Shown: positions 34,209-43,359 of the stretch, piece after piece | How positions within the stretch are numbered: the stretch's first letter is position 1 | How the letters are laid out: the number at the start of each line of letters is the position of its first letter | Origin: Nonomuraea africana | GTDB lineage: Bacteria > Actinomycetota > Actinomycetes > Streptosporangiales > Streptosporangiaceae | DNA: 64,000 bases | Reading direction: 5' to 3' | Assembly: GCF_014873535.1 (NCBI RefSeq) | Contig: NZ_JADBEF010000001.1 | Location: 4,898,001 to 4,962,000, forward strand | Program-made: the position numbers and the translations under genes | The notes under the pieces: model-generated | What the model was told of the DNA's origin: nothing | The model's database searches: none | What the model saw: only the letters and a program-made list of their open reading frames with translations

Positions 34209-35582
34209 ATGTGGCCGCCGGCACACATGCCCATCAGAGTCAGGATGTCGGTCGCCGCGGTACTGGTGACCGGCCTGCTGGTCGGTGCGCTGTACGCGGC
34301 CGTGCTGGTGCTGGTCAGACAGGAGGCGGTGGACGAGGCCCAGCTGCACGCGTCACGGGCCGCGCAGCGCCTGGTCTTCGACGCCGAGGCCGACCGGCTG
34401 ACCAACCCGCTCATCACCTCGAATTCGGAGGAGCTCGCGCAGATTCTCGGCCGCAAGGGACATGTCCTCAAAGCCAGCGCCACGATCATCGGGGAGCCGC
34501 CGATCCCCGCGACGCTACCCGCACCGCAGGAGCTTCGCAACGACAGCACGGTGTGCGGCTACCCGCGACCTGACAGCCCCTGCCTGCTGGTCACGGCGCA
34601 CCAGTTCTTCCTCGGGGGCAAGCCGTTCATCGCTCTGGCCGCGGTGCCGGAACCCGGCCTGCTGCCGCGGCCGATGTGGGCGGTGCTGTTCGGGATCGTC
34701 GGGGTCCTGACCGTCGTGCTACGCGGTGTCGCCATGTGGCGGACGGTGGGCCGTACGCTGACGCCGGTGGAGGCGATCAGGGCCGAGATGGAACGGATCA
34801 TCACCGCCGCCGACCTGCACCGCCGGGTGCCCCTTCCCGCCAGGCGAGACGAGATCCGGCGGCTGGCCATGAGCGTCAACGCGACGCTGGACCGGCTGGA
34901 GCGCGCCGTCGAGCAGCAGCGCAGGTTCGTCTCCGACGTCTCCCACGAGCTGCGCAGCCCCATCACCGGCCTGCGGACCGGGCTGGAGGACGCCGCGCTG
35001 CACCCCGACGAGATGGACCAGGTCTCTGTCGTGGAGTCGGCGCTGACGGCCACCGAACGGCTGGAGAACATCGTCGCCGACCTGCTGGTCCTGGCGCGGC
35101 GCGATGCCGGCATCCCCGCCGAGACCGAGCGGCTCGACCTGGCGGCGCTCGTCAGGCAGGAGGTGGCCCGCCGTCCGCGACGGGTGCCGGTCACCGTCAA
35201 GGCCGAACCGCACGTGATGGTGGAGGCCGGCAAGCTCGGGATCGCCCGGGTCCTCACCAACCTGCTCGACAACGGCGCGCGCCATGCCCGCACCGCCGTC
35301 CAGGTGAGGGTGTTCAGGGACGGCGAGGACGCCGTCGTCGAGGTCAAGGACGACGGCGAGGGCATCCCGCCCGACAACAGGGAGCGCGTCTTCGAGCGGT
35401 TCGTACGGCTCGACGAGGGACGCCGGCGGGATCCGAGTGGCAGCGGGCTCGGACTGGCCATCTCGCGGGAGATCGTGCGCGATCATCACGGATCCCTGAC
35501 GATCGCCGACAGTCCGGTCGGCGCGTGTTTCGTCCTGCGCCTCCCCGCCGCCACGCCGGCCCCCGTCGCCCGTCCGGCCTAG
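34209..35582 (+). CDS. Orphan HAMP-HisKA sensor histidine kinase
   Basis: 457 residues. TM1 (MSVAAVLVTGLLVGALYAAV), an extracellular sensor of about 110 residues with two cysteines (VCGYPRPDSPC), TM2 (MWAVLFGIVGVLTVVLRGVA), a HAMP linker, the H-box FVSDVSHELRSPITGLRTG and ATPase motifs LTNLLDNGARHA, VKDDGEGIPP, SGSGLGLAIS. No response regulator lies on either side. ATG 34209 lacks a ribosome site; a 12-codon ORF (34164-34202) with GGGGGA before it ends four bases upstream and could couple translation. Confidence 0.9.
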   Translation: MWPPAHMPIRVRMSVAAVLVTGLLVGALYAAVLVLVRQEAVDEAQLHASRAAQRLVFDAEADRLTNPLITSNSEELAQILGRKGHVLKASATIIGEPPIPATLPAPQELRNDSTVCGYPRPDSPCLLVTAHQFFLGGKPFIALAAVPEPGLLPRPMWAVLFGIVGVLTVVLRGVAMWRTVGRTLTPVEAIRAEMERIITAADLHRRVPLPARRDEIRRLAMSVNATLDRLERAVEQQRRFVSDVSHELRSPITGLRTGLEDAALHPDEMDQVSVVESALTATERLENIVADLLVLARRDAGIPAETERLDLAALVRQEVARRPRRVPVTVKAEPHVMVEAGKLGIARVLTNLLDNGARHARTAVQVRVFRDGEDAVVEVKDDGEGIPPDNRERVFERFVRLDEGRRRDPSGSGLGLAISREIVRDHHGSLTIADSPVGACFVLRLPAATPAPVARPA

Positions 35583-35647
35583 CCCGCGACACCTGAACCT
35601 GCCGTACGACCTGGTGGCCGGAGCGCACAGCGCGGCGTTTTTCCGGC

Positions 35648-35917
35648 TCAGCAGTAAGAGCTGACAGCGCCCTGGTTGCGGAACGACGTGTAGATGTCGA
35701 TCAGCATCTGGCGCTGCCGCTCGGTGATGGTGATGTCGGCCTGGATCGCGGCCAGCACGTCACTGCGGGATTCGCGGCCCTCTATGAGCCCGGCTTGCGC
35801 GTACAGCGCCTGGGCTGACACGTGCAGGCCCTTGGCCAGCTGTCGGAGGAGTTCCGCGCGGGTCGACCGCGAGCCCATACCGAGGCTGGACGCGAGTCTT
35901 GTCGGCTTCTCGATCAC
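35648..35917 (-). CDS. XRE-like regulator reduced to its C-terminal part
   Basis: 89 residues. RAELLRQLAKGLHVSAQALY, AQAG and ITERQRQMLIDIYTSFRNQ match the region after the HTH in actinobacterial XRE regulators (last helix of the domain plus a short tail). The DNA-recognition helices are missing. GTG 35917 nevertheless has GGAGG seven bases upstream, so it may be expressed. Either a remnant or a dimerisation-only partner of full-length paralogues elsewhere. Confidence 0.55.
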   Translation of the reverse strand: MIEKPTRLASSLGMGSRSTRAELLRQLAKGLHVSAQALYAQAGLIEGRESRSDVLAAIQADITITERQRQMLIDIYTSFRNQGAVSSYC

Positions 35918-36207
35918 GCCCGAACCTCCACGGTTACACAAAGTAGTCGTGCATTACTCTGTGCAGTGTTGCCGGAACTGCCGAGTCGAAACAACACGGT
36001 TATCACTGGTCCGGCACCTCGGCCTCGCGAGAACGGATCTCCCGCCAAGGCGCGGTCGCCTGCGCGCCGCTCACCACCGACCTGCGGTGACCGTTTAACC
36101 TGCAGAAACAGGCGACCTGCCGCCTGGACGCGCACCCCGTTCAGCCGTCGAGGTGGCCGTCTCGGCGAGGGTCCCGACTCGTCCGCCGATCCAGAGGACC
36201 AAGACCT

Positions 36208-38037
36208 GTGCACCTCACCCCTTCGGCCGTGTCCGCCGAGCAGGAGCCTGGTGACGATGAGCGGCGTCGCCTCGGCGTGATCGGTGGCCTGGCCGCCCTC
36301 TCCCTGGACGCCATCTCGTCGGTGGCCTACGGCCCCGAGGCGATGGTGCTCGTGCTCGCCCTTGCCGGCGGTGCGGCACTCGACTTCACGCTGCCGCTCA
36401 CGATCGCCATCGCAGTGCTTCTCGCCGTACTGACCCTCTCCTACCGGCAGGTCATCGCCACCTTTCCGGAGGGCGGCGGGGCATACGGAGTGGCCAAGGC
36501 CTATCTCGGCCGCCATGCCTCCCTGGTGGCGGGCGCGAGCCTGATCGTGGACTACGTGCTCAACGTGGCCGTCGCCGTGTCCGCCGGGGTGGCCGCCCTC
36601 ACCTCCGCGTTCCCTGAGCTGCTGCCGTACACGACAGTGCTCTGCCTCCTCGTGCTGGCCCTGATCACCGGCGTCAACATGCGCGGCATCACGGCGAGCG
36701 CGCGAGCCTTCATCGGACCTACTGTGATCTTCCTGGCCCTGGTGCTCCTGGTGATCGTGGTCGGACTGCTCCGCGATCAGCCTGCCGTACGGCTGCCCGC
36801 CGCCCATGCGGTCCCGGTGGAGACCGTGGGCGTGCTCCTGTTGTTGAGGGCGTTCTCCAACGGCTGCGCTTCGCTCACCGGGGTCGAGGCCATCGCCAAT
36901 GCCGTGCCGTCGTTCCGCAAGCCACGGATCAAGCGCGCCCAGCACGCCGAAGTCGCCCTCGGCGCCCTGCTCGGCGTCATGCTGATCGGCATCGCGGTCC
37001 TGATCGAGAAGTTCTCCGTCCTCCCTCACCCGGACGTGACCGTGCTCGGCCAGGTGACCCAGGCCTCGCTCGGCGACGGAGCGCTGTTCTACGTGGTCCA
37101 GTTCAGCACCGTGGTGCTGCTCGGACTGGCCGCCAACACCTCCTTCGGCGGACTGCCCGTGCTGGCGCACCTGCTCGCCAAGGACGACAACCTGCCGCAC
37201 TTCTTCGCGCTCCGCGGCGAACGACCGGTCTACAGGTACGGCATGACCTTCCTCGCCGTCGTCGCGGCCCTGCTGCTGATCGCGGCCCGCGGCGAGACGA
37301 ACCTGCTCGTGCCGCTCTTCGCGATCGGCGTGTTCGTCGGGTTCACGCTCTCGCAGGCCGGCATGGTCCGGCACTGGCACGCCGCCCGGTCGCCCGGCTG
37401 GCGGGGCAAGGCCGCGCTGAACGGCCTTGGCGCGCTGCTGACCGGCATAGCGATGATCGTGGTCAGCTTCTCCAAGTTCACCGAGGGCGGCCGGCTGATC
37501 GTGATCACGTTGCCGCTGATCGTGCTCACCATGGACCGGATCAACCGGGCCTACTCCCGTATCGGCGAGAGACTGGGCACGGGCAGGACACCGGCCCCGC
37601 CGGAGCCGCTTCCCTCGGTGGTCATCGTGCCCGTGCACGCGGTGAACGAGCTGACCAGGCAGGCGCTGACCGCAGCCGTCTCCTTGGGAGATCGCGTGGT
37701 GGCGGTGAACATCGGCCATCCCGACGACGCGGGCGAGGCACGGGGGTTCGCCGAGGCGTGGCAGCGCTGGCATCCCGGTGTCGAGCTCGTGCAGCTCTTC
37801 GACGTCCATCGCAGACTCGCCAAGCCGTTGATCGAGTATCTCGGACAGGTGCCGGAACCGCAGGTCTTCGTGCTCATCGCACAGATCGAACCCGAACGCC
37901 TCTGGCAGCGGATCCTGCAGAACCAGCGTGGCGCCGTCCTCTCCCGCGCGCTGCACCGCCGTACCGACACAGTGGTCTGCCGGATGCGCTTCCGCCTCGG
38001 CTCCCCGGCCCCTGCGTCTACGGCCATGCACCGTTAA
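36208..38037 (+). CDS. KimA-like potassium/APC-superfamily transporter
   Basis: 609 residues. Twelve-TM APC-fold transporter with strong KimA (YdaO) resemblance: SLDAISSVAYGPEAMVLVLA, TLSYRQVIATFPEGGGAYGV, VDYVLNVAVAVSAGVAALTS and NMRGITASARAF. A C-terminal cytoplasmic domain of about 140 residues (VVIVPVHAVNELTRQAL, VVAVNIGHPDDAG) is the USP-like regulatory part that binds c-di-AMP in KimA. Predicted K+:H+ symporter. GTG 36208 with AGAGGA nine bases upstream. No riboswitch is visible in its 290-base leader, unlike the CHAP gene. Confidence 0.85.
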   Translation: MHLTPSAVSAEQEPGDDERRRLGVIGGLAALSLDAISSVAYGPEAMVLVLALAGGAALDFTLPLTIAIAVLLAVLTLSYRQVIATFPEGGGAYGVAKAYLGRHASLVAGASLIVDYVLNVAVAVSAGVAALTSAFPELLPYTTVLCLLVLALITGVNMRGITASARAFIGPTVIFLALVLLVIVVGLLRDQPAVRLPAAHAVPVETVGVLLLLRAFSNGCASLTGVEAIANAVPSFRKPRIKRAQHAEVALGALLGVMLIGIAVLIEKFSVLPHPDVTVLGQVTQASLGDGALFYVVQFSTVVLLGLAANTSFGGLPVLAHLLAKDDNLPHFFALRGERPVYRYGMTFLAVVAALLLIAARGETNLLVPLFAIGVFVGFTLSQAGMVRHWHAARSPGWRGKAALNGLGALLTGIAMIVVSFSKFTEGGRLIVITLPLIVLTMDRINRAYSRIGERLGTGRTPAPPEPLPSVVIVPVHAVNELTRQALTAAVSLGDRVVAVNIGHPDDAGEARGFAEAWQRWHPGVELVQLFDVHRRLAKPLIEYLGQVPEPQVFVLIAQIEPERLWQRILQNQRGAVLSRALHRRTDTVVCRMRFRLGSPAPASTAMHR

Positions 38038-38084
38038 CCGGCACTTCACTGGCGCTCCCTACGCTGAGCCCCCTGGAGGGGCCC

Positions 38085-38894
38085 ATGCGGAAGCTTGTCT
38101 CATCCGTCACCGCGGCACTGCTGCTGTGCGGCTGTGGTGGCGACTCTGGCGACGCCAGGTCGATCCTGGACAAGGACGAGCTGGTCGTGGCCGTGAAGTC
38201 GGATCAGCCAGGTCTGGCCGTACGAACCCGCAGCGGGGTGTTCCAAGGCTTCGATGTCGACGTGGCCGCCTATGTGGCCGCTCGGCTGGGAAAGAAGGTC
38301 TCCTTCGTCGCGACGACCTCGGAAGGCCGGGAGGCGAAGCTGCGCAACGGGGTGGCCGACATGGTGGTCGCCACCTATTCCATCAGCGCGGAACGCAAGA
38401 GGCAGGTGACGTTCGCCGGGCCGTACTACGTCTCTCGCCAGGACATCCTGGTCCGCGCGGGATACCGGCGGATACGGAACGTACGTGATCTCAAAGGGCG
38501 CAGGCTCTGCGAGGCGCAGGGCTCCATCTCCACCTCACGCATCGTGGATGGACACCAGATCGCCGCGGTACTGGTTCCGGCGAGGACCTACGGTGAGTGC
38601 GTCGACCTGCTCAGATCGGGGGCGGTGGAAGCGGTCTCCACCGGGGATCTGATCCTGGCCGGGTTCGCCGCCCGCGAGCGCGGCGCGTTCACCATCGTGA
38701 ACGCGCCGTTCACCGCCGAGAGGTACGGCATCGCCCTGCCCCTGGGCGATGTGGACGCGTGCGAGGAGGTCAACCGGGCCATCACGGACATGTACCAGGA
38801 CGGAACCGCGGCCAGGCTCCTGGACAAGTGGTTCCGTGCGAGCGGTCTCCAGCTGTCGGCCTTCGTGCCCGAGTTCGAGGGCTGCACGCCGTAG
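38085..38894 (+). CDS. Orphan amino-acid ABC transporter binding lipoprotein
   Basis: 269-residue SBP_bac_3 (GluB/GlnH-like) lipoprotein. Lipobox-like LLLCGC at residues 14-19, then ELVVAVKSDQPG, GFDVDVAAYVAARLGKKVSF, ADMVVATYSIS-ER (the usual arginine/carboxylate clamp) and FAGPYYVS. ATG 38085 with GGAGG about five bases upstream. No permease or ATPase gene adjoins, so it must work with a transporter elsewhere or act as a sensor component. Probably binds glutamate or a similar acidic amino acid. Confidence 0.9.
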   Translation: MRKLVSSVTAALLLCGCGGDSGDARSILDKDELVVAVKSDQPGLAVRTRSGVFQGFDVDVAAYVAARLGKKVSFVATTSEGREAKLRNGVADMVVATYSISAERKRQVTFAGPYYVSRQDILVRAGYRRIRNVRDLKGRRLCEAQGSISTSRIVDGHQIAAVLVPARTYGECVDLLRSGAVEAVSTGDLILAGFAARERGAFTIVNAPFTAERYGIALPLGDVDACEEVNRAITDMYQDGTAARLLDKWFRASGLQLSAFVPEFEGCTP

Positions 38895-39201
38895 CAGAAG
38901 TGATCGGCAGAGCTGGCATCGCGCTCATATTCCGCGATGAAGCCACCGTGCTCGTTTCGGTTGCTCAGATTGATCGTCGTCCATCTGCTTGTCGGGCGAG
39001 GCCGCCGACCCCGCTTCTTGCAGGCCCGCGTGTGGGTTATCAGATTCAGTGATAGGCCGCCCGCACTTCGCCTGTGTCCCGGGCGCTGGAGTGCGGATTG
39101 ACTGGGGCAGGACTCAACCGTCGAGAGGGCGGAAGCCGCTGTGCGATGAGGAACAAGTCTCTTCCGGTATGGCTCGTGCCCACGAACGATTGGAGGCCCT
39201 G
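38895..39201. other. Intergenic, inverted repeat only
   Basis: No gene supported. A TATCA-N7-TGATA repeat (39038-39054) lies about 150 bases before the STAS gene and may be an operator. Short ORFs have no recognisable content. Confidence 0.45.
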
Positions 39202-39537
39202 ATGGACCTGTCCACGCATATCCACTCGCCATGGACGGTCTGCCGCGTCTCCGGAGACATCGACACCTCCACCGCGCACGCGCTCCGGGAACATCTGGTG
39301 GCCGCCTTGGACAGACCGGGACATCAAACTCTCCTTGACCTATCCGCAGTCACCTTCATGGACGGCAGCGGGCTGGGCGTGCTGGTGTCCATCGAGAATC
39401 TGGCCCTACGGCAGGGCTGGACGCTACGTCTGCATGCTCCACCTCTGGCGATCCGCCGCCTCCTGACCATCACCGTACTATCCGATCACTTCGCCATCAA
39501 TCTCGACCTGGCGTCCGCGAGACAGCCGGACCGATGA
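39202..39537 (+). CDS. STAS-domain anti-sigma factor antagonist
   Basis: 111 residues. WTVCRVSGDIDTSTAHALRE, LLDLSAVTFMDGSGLGVLVS with the phosphorylatable Ser in DGSGL, and a C-terminal helix-strand. Works by partner switching: unphosphorylated it sequesters a serine-kinase anti-sigma factor. ATG 39202 has GGAGG five bases upstream. The cognate anti-sigma factor is not in the window. Confidence 0.93.
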   Translation: MDLSTHIHSPWTVCRVSGDIDTSTAHALREHLVAALDRPGHQTLLDLSAVTFMDGSGLGVLVSIENLALRQGWTLRLHAPPLAIRRLLTITVLSDHFAINLDLASARQPDR

Positions 39538-39605
39538 CCACCTTCTGCCGCGAGTTTCGCCTCCGGCCTCGCCTGTCGCATGCTGCTGATGTATAGGCCC
39601 CTGCC

Positions 39606-40508
39606 ATGAACCGGCGATGGGCCAGCAGGCTGGTAGCAGGCTGGGATCGGGCGAGAAGCCGACACGGCTGGCTTGATCACCTGGTGCGCGCCGGAACCTG
39701 CTACGACCAGGCAAATGGCGGCCGGCTGTCGGCCGCGCTCACTTACTACGCCTTCTTCGCCACCTTCGCACTGGGCCTGCTGGGATTCGCCGTCCTCGGC
39801 CGCGTCCTGGACTATCCGACGGTGCTGGCCGCCGTGCAGCACTACCTGAGCGAGAATCTTCCGCGACTGGACGTCCAGGCGCTCCGTGAGGCGGGTGGAA
39901 CCGCCGGCTTGGTGGCAATCGTCGCGCTGCCGCTGACGGGCCTGTTCTGGATGGACACCCTGCGCTCGGCAAGCAGAGCGATCTGGGGGCTGGACGAGTA
40001 TCCGGGCAACTTCTTCCTGCGCCAGCTCATCGACCTGGGCGTGGTCGCCGGGCTCGGGCTGCTCCTCAGCCTGTCACTGGCCGTCGCCTTCGCCGCTGAG
40101 TGGCTGCTGACCTGGCTGGCCGTTCATACCGTCGGCGCGGACGCCGCTCCGGGCCGGTGGGTGCTGGCCGCGGCCGCCTTCGTGCTCGGCACCGGTGTCA
40201 ATGCCTTGCTGGCCATGGCGTTGCTGACCGCACCGCCCCGGCTACGGCTGCCGCTGCGAAGGGTGATCGGTCCCGCGCTCGTCATCACGATCGGTCTGGA
40301 GATGCTCAAAACCCTCGGACAGGTCTACCTCAACCTCACCACGGCCAACCCTGCCTATCAGGTCGTCACCGCCGCCGTCGGGATGCTTCTCTTCCTGAAG
40401 ATCCTCAATCAGCTCATCCTGTTCGCCACTGCTCTGGCAGCCACCAGCACCACCGGCCATGTCACCGATCTGGCCACGCCACCCAGCTCTCAGCAACGCG
40501 TGGCGTGA
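39606..40508 (+). CDS. YihY/BrkB-family inner membrane protein
   Basis: 300 residues, six TM helices. NGGRLSAALTYYAFFATFAL is the diagnostic first block, with SASRAIWGLDEYPGNFFLRQ and a last block AYQVVTAAVGMLLFLKILNQ. Function in bacteria remains unsettled. ATG 39606 lacks a ribosome site; TATAGG eight bases upstream may make it leaderless. Isolated gene among stress-type genes. Confidence 0.9.
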   Translation: MNRRWASRLVAGWDRARSRHGWLDHLVRAGTCYDQANGGRLSAALTYYAFFATFALGLLGFAVLGRVLDYPTVLAAVQHYLSENLPRLDVQALREAGGTAGLVAIVALPLTGLFWMDTLRSASRAIWGLDEYPGNFFLRQLIDLGVVAGLGLLLSLSLAVAFAAEWLLTWLAVHTVGADAAPGRWVLAAAAFVLGTGVNALLAMALLTAPPRLRLPLRRVIGPALVITIGLEMLKTLGQVYLNLTTANPAYQVVTAAVGMLLFLKILNQLILFATALAATSTTGHVTDLATPPSSQQRVA

Positions 40509-40597
40509 TGCTCGTCGGAGGCAGAGGTGAGCAGGTTGCGGCTGCGCGCCTCATCTCCCTGGCGATCGCAGTGATCGTCGCCGGCGAGCGTGAGCGC

Positions 40598-40840
40598 CTA
40601 GTCCTGCTTGTGGACCGTGACGGCCTGAACTGCCGACAGCACAATCGTGTGCACGGGGGATTCGTGTCTCATCACAGCAGAACCCTGCGCGTACTCATCG
40701 AGGACGACGACTTCGTTAACGCGGTCGAACTCGACGACAACCCCCTTGAGCGACTGGCCGCCGAGCAGGTGAACCGTCACGCGCTGCTGGCTGCCTTGCA
40801 TGTCGGACAGCAAGTCACGCCACACGTTGATCGCAGTCAT
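40598..40840 (-). CDS. Small Sm-like beta-barrel candidate
   Basis: 80 residues of no named family. The core QRVTVHLLGGQSLKGVVVEF, DRVNEVVVLDE, then HTIVLSAVQAVTV has the Sm/LSm strand order (V-x-L-x-G-x2-L-x-G-x-V-x-E-x-D ... I-L-x-x-I-x-x-V). ATG 40840 is preceded by AGGAGG five bases upstream; a longer form could start at 40990 or 41080. If it folds as an Sm ring it could bind RNA, but that rests on pattern alone. Confidence 0.6.
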   Translation of the reverse strand: MTAINVWRDLLSDMQGSQQRVTVHLLGGQSLKGVVVEFDRVNEVVVLDEYAQGSAVMRHESPVHTIVLSAVQAVTVHKQD

Positions 40841-41458
40841 CCGGCCCTCCTCTCCAAGCCCAGCCACGGTCATCTCGTACGCCTCTTCGGGCATGTGGAT
40901 CGGCAGCACGAACGGCACCACGGCGATATCTCCCCGCACGTGGGAAGCGATCAACCAGAAGTGGTGGAGAGGCTGATATCTCCCCTCCATCATCCCACGT
41001 CGGGCGTGGCGAGGGGTGTGATCGTCCAACCACTCTGCTGTGCAAGGAGATGGCCGGGCACGGGAAACGGCCTTGACCACGAGAAACGGTCACGGCCTTG
41101 CTTTTGGCGGCGGTGAAGGATGCCGGTGCGGTGGAACAGCGGCCGCCTGGGTGGGGTGCGCGGGTGGGTGTGTTGGCGCGCGCTCATCGGTTCCGGTGAT
41201 AACCGGCTCGGTGATTGCTCGTTTCCCCCTCCCGCGCCGAGGAGAACAGTGAGCATCAGGCCGCTTGCTGCTGCCGCGCGCCGATCGCCGGTCGCCGGTC
41301 GCCGACCCGATGGATCATCCGGCCAAGGTCAGGACGCTGACCCGTGACCGCCCGGCGGAGAAGCACGCCGCGAGCGCCGCGGCGGTTGCGGCGACTGCTT
41401 CGACCACCCCGGCCGCTCCCTCTATCGCGCAATCACACGCTGGAGGAGACTGAGCGTT
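40841..41458. other. Region without a secure gene
   Basis: Holds the possible N-terminal extension of the Sm-like gene (to 41080) and a 32-codon ORF (GTG 41249 to 41347) with GAGGAG four bases before it, rich in Arg/Ala and without motif. A cgccggt slippage-like repeat occurs near 41290. Otherwise nothing supportable. Confidence 0.4.
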
Positions 41459-41866
41459 GTGAGCAATGAGCAGCTCCCCACCGAACCCATCGGTGCCCGT
41501 GGATCCCCGCGGCGCCGATTCGCCGTGCGACGCACCCGTATCGGCGGATGGTGGGTGGCCCTGATCGCCGGGGCGATCGTGCTGCTCCTCCTGCTGGTCT
41601 TCGTGCTGCAGAACGGTCAGCTGGTCCAGATCTCCTTCCTCGGCTGGCAGGGGGTCCTCCCGCTGGGAGTGGCCCTGCTCCTGGCGGCCATCGGCGGGAT
41701 CATGGCCGTGGCCATCCCCGGCACCGGCCGGATCCTGCAACTACGCCAAGCGGCTCATCACCGCGCCGCCCAAACGCCGGCAGCCCCCCGACGCCTCGCG
41801 CCTCCCAAGGAGACAGTCAACCCGCCGACGCGGTCCGCTGCAGACGAGGACCCTCGAACTCCCTGA
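41459..41866 (+). CDS. LapA-domain (DUF1049) membrane protein
   Basis: 135 residues. A basic cytoplasmic start (RRRFAVRRTRIGGW), two TM helices (WVALIAGAIVLLLLLVFVLQ and LPLGVALLLAAIGGIMAVAI) with the typical NGQLVQISFLGWQGVLPLG hairpin between, and a disordered tail. GTG 41459, GGAGGAG ten bases upstream. LapA-like proteins act in envelope assembly in Gram-negatives; in actinobacteria the role is unknown. Confidence 0.9.
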   Translation: MSNEQLPTEPIGARGSPRRRFAVRRTRIGGWWVALIAGAIVLLLLLVFVLQNGQLVQISFLGWQGVLPLGVALLLAAIGGIMAVAIPGTGRILQLRQAAHHRAAQTPAAPRRLAPPKETVNPPTRSAADEDPRTP

Positions 41867-41966
41867 TCAAACGTGCCAGCGCGATCAACCTGCATCAGAC
41901 CGGCGATCGCAGCCGGTGATGAGGCTTGCTGGGATTGGACGTTTCCGCAGGCCCGCAGATCACATT

Positions 41967-41986
41967 GACTGATAGGTGAATCAGTC
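41967..41986. promoter_or_regulatory. 7-bp inverted repeat before the Zn-finger gene
   Basis: GACTGAT, six-base spacer, ATCAGTC, about 40 bases before the start of the UBP zinc-finger gene. An operator-like site without a known partner. Confidence 0.45.
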
Positions 41987-42024
41987 GGCGCACCTCGCGT
42001 CACTGTCGCTATAAGGGGGTCGCC

Positions 42025-42336
42025 ATGGCCCTGGACGTATATGGCATGAATGTGACCGCGCGCAGTGGTCCGAACGGTCAGGCGCCGCGCTGCGACCACC
42101 TCGACCTCCTGCCGAGCGTCGAGCGAGGGGCACCCGAATGCCAGCAGTGCCTGGCGTCCGGCTTGGCCTGGACACGCCTGCTGGTGTGCCTGACATGCGG
42201 GTGGGTCGCCTGTTCCGACGATTCGCCGGGCTCTCACGCCAGGGAGCACTACCGGGAGACCGACCACCCGGTGGTTGCCGCCCTGGAGTCGGAGACGACC
42301 TGGAGATGGTGCTACATACACGGCAAGGCCGTGTGA
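42025..42336 (+). CDS. UBP-type zinc-finger protein
   Basis: 103 residues. Zn-binding pattern C-x-H (CDHLDLLP), CQQC, CLTCGWVAC, then H-x3-H (SHAREH) and DHP, as in the ubiquitin-specific-protease zinc finger. Bacteria have no ubiquitin; the domain may bind a free C-terminus or be a redox sensor. ATG 42025 with AAGGGGG five bases upstream. It lies 18 bases before a fatty-acid desaturase gene, so both are probably co-transcribed. Confidence 0.9.
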   Translation: MALDVYGMNVTARSGPNGQAPRCDHLDLLPSVERGAPECQQCLASGLAWTRLLVCLTCGWVACSDDSPGSHAREHYRETDHPVVAALESETTWRWCYIHGKAV

Positions 42337-42354
42337 CCGAGACGGACAAGGCTG

Positions 42355-43359
42355 ATGACGATCTCTGAACGAACGGTGCGACGCCGGGAGGACTACGACG
42401 GCGTCTCCCCCTTCCCCCAAGCCGCGCAGCATGCTCCGGCCGGCAGAGCACAGATAGCGCTGACGGCGACCATCGTCGTTCTGCCGTTCGTCGCGTTGGC
42501 GATCGCGATCTTCCTGGCGTGGGGGCGGGGAATCGCCTTTACCGATCTGCTGCTGGCCGGAGCCTTCTACGTGGTGACCGGGCTCGGGGTGAGCGTCGGA
42601 TTTCACCGGCTGCTCACCCACGGGTCCTTCACCGCTCGCCCGTGGCTGCGGGTGGCGCTGGCGGTCGCCGGGTCGATGAGCTTCCAGGGCAATCTCATCA
42701 ACTGGGTGGCGGTCCACCGTCGCCATCACGCCTTCACCGACCGGCCGGGCGATCCACATTCTCCCTACCGGTACGGCACTGGCCTGCGCGCGCAGCTTCG
42801 GGGGCTTGCCCACGCGCACATGGGCTGGATGTTCGCCGACGATCAGACTTCGCCCGCCCGCTACGCTCCCGACCTGCTCGCCGATCCGGCGATGGTCAGG
42901 GTGACGCGCGCCTTTCCGGCCCTGTGCGTCGTATCGCTGGTGTTGCCGTTCCTGGCCGGCTGGGCGATCAGCGGCAGCCTGTACGGCGGGCTGACCGCGT
43001 TCCTGTGGGCCGGGCTGGTGCGCGTCGCCCTGCTGCAGCACGTGACCTGGAGCGTCAACTCTCTGTGCCACGTCATGGGGACCAGGCCCTTCACGACCCG
43101 TCGCCACGATCGCTCGACCAACCTGTGGCCGCTCGCGCTGCTGTCGTTCGGGGAAAGCTGGCACAACGGCCACCACAGCGAGCCGACCTGCGCCCGGCAC
43201 GGCGTGGACCGGCACCAGATCGACCCCTCCGCCGGGCTGATCCGCCTCTTCGAGCGGCTCGGATGGGCCACCGACGTGCACTGGCCCGACCCGGTCCGCA
43301 CGGAACGCCGCCGCCGCGCCAACGTGCCCGAACAAGCCCGCGCGCCGACGGAAGGCTGA
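42355..43359 (+). CDS. Acyl-CoA delta-9 desaturase
   Basis: 334-residue integral-membrane di-iron desaturase. Three His boxes: HRLLTH (with VSVGFHRLLTHGSF), HRRHHAF and HNGHHS. Two hydrophobic pairs flank them. It inserts a cis double bond into acyl-CoA using O2 and electrons from a separate reductase. ATG 42355 with AAGG nearby. Paired with the UBP zinc-finger protein, an association worth testing for regulation of membrane fluidity. Confidence 0.93.
   Translation: MTISERTVRRREDYDGVSPFPQAAQHAPAGRAQIALTATIVVLPFVALAIAIFLAWGRGIAFTDLLLAGAFYVVTGLGVSVGFHRLLTHGSFTARPWLRVALAVAGSMSFQGNLINWVAVHRRHHAFTDRPGDPHSPYRYGTGLRAQLRGLAHAHMGWMFADDQTSPARYAPDLLADPAMVRVTRAFPALCVVSLVLPFLAGWAISGSLYGGLTAFLWAGLVRVALLQHVTWSVNSLCHVMGTRPFTTRRHDRSTNLWPLALLSFGESWHNGHHSEPTCARHGVDRHQIDPSAGLIRLFERLGWATDVHWPDPVRTERRRRANVPEQARAPTEG

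Noticed and set aside
36208..38037. Long minus-strand ORF (about 700 codons) opposite the KimA-like gene
   Set aside because: Antisense shadow of a GC-rich gene: composition Arg/Gly/His-rich, no motifs. The same applies to other long antisense frames, as at 59669-63190.
38895..39040. Possible transposase fragment on the minus strand (KKRGRRPRPTSRWTT)
   Set aside because: Basic composition only; no catalytic motif and no terminal inverted repeats.
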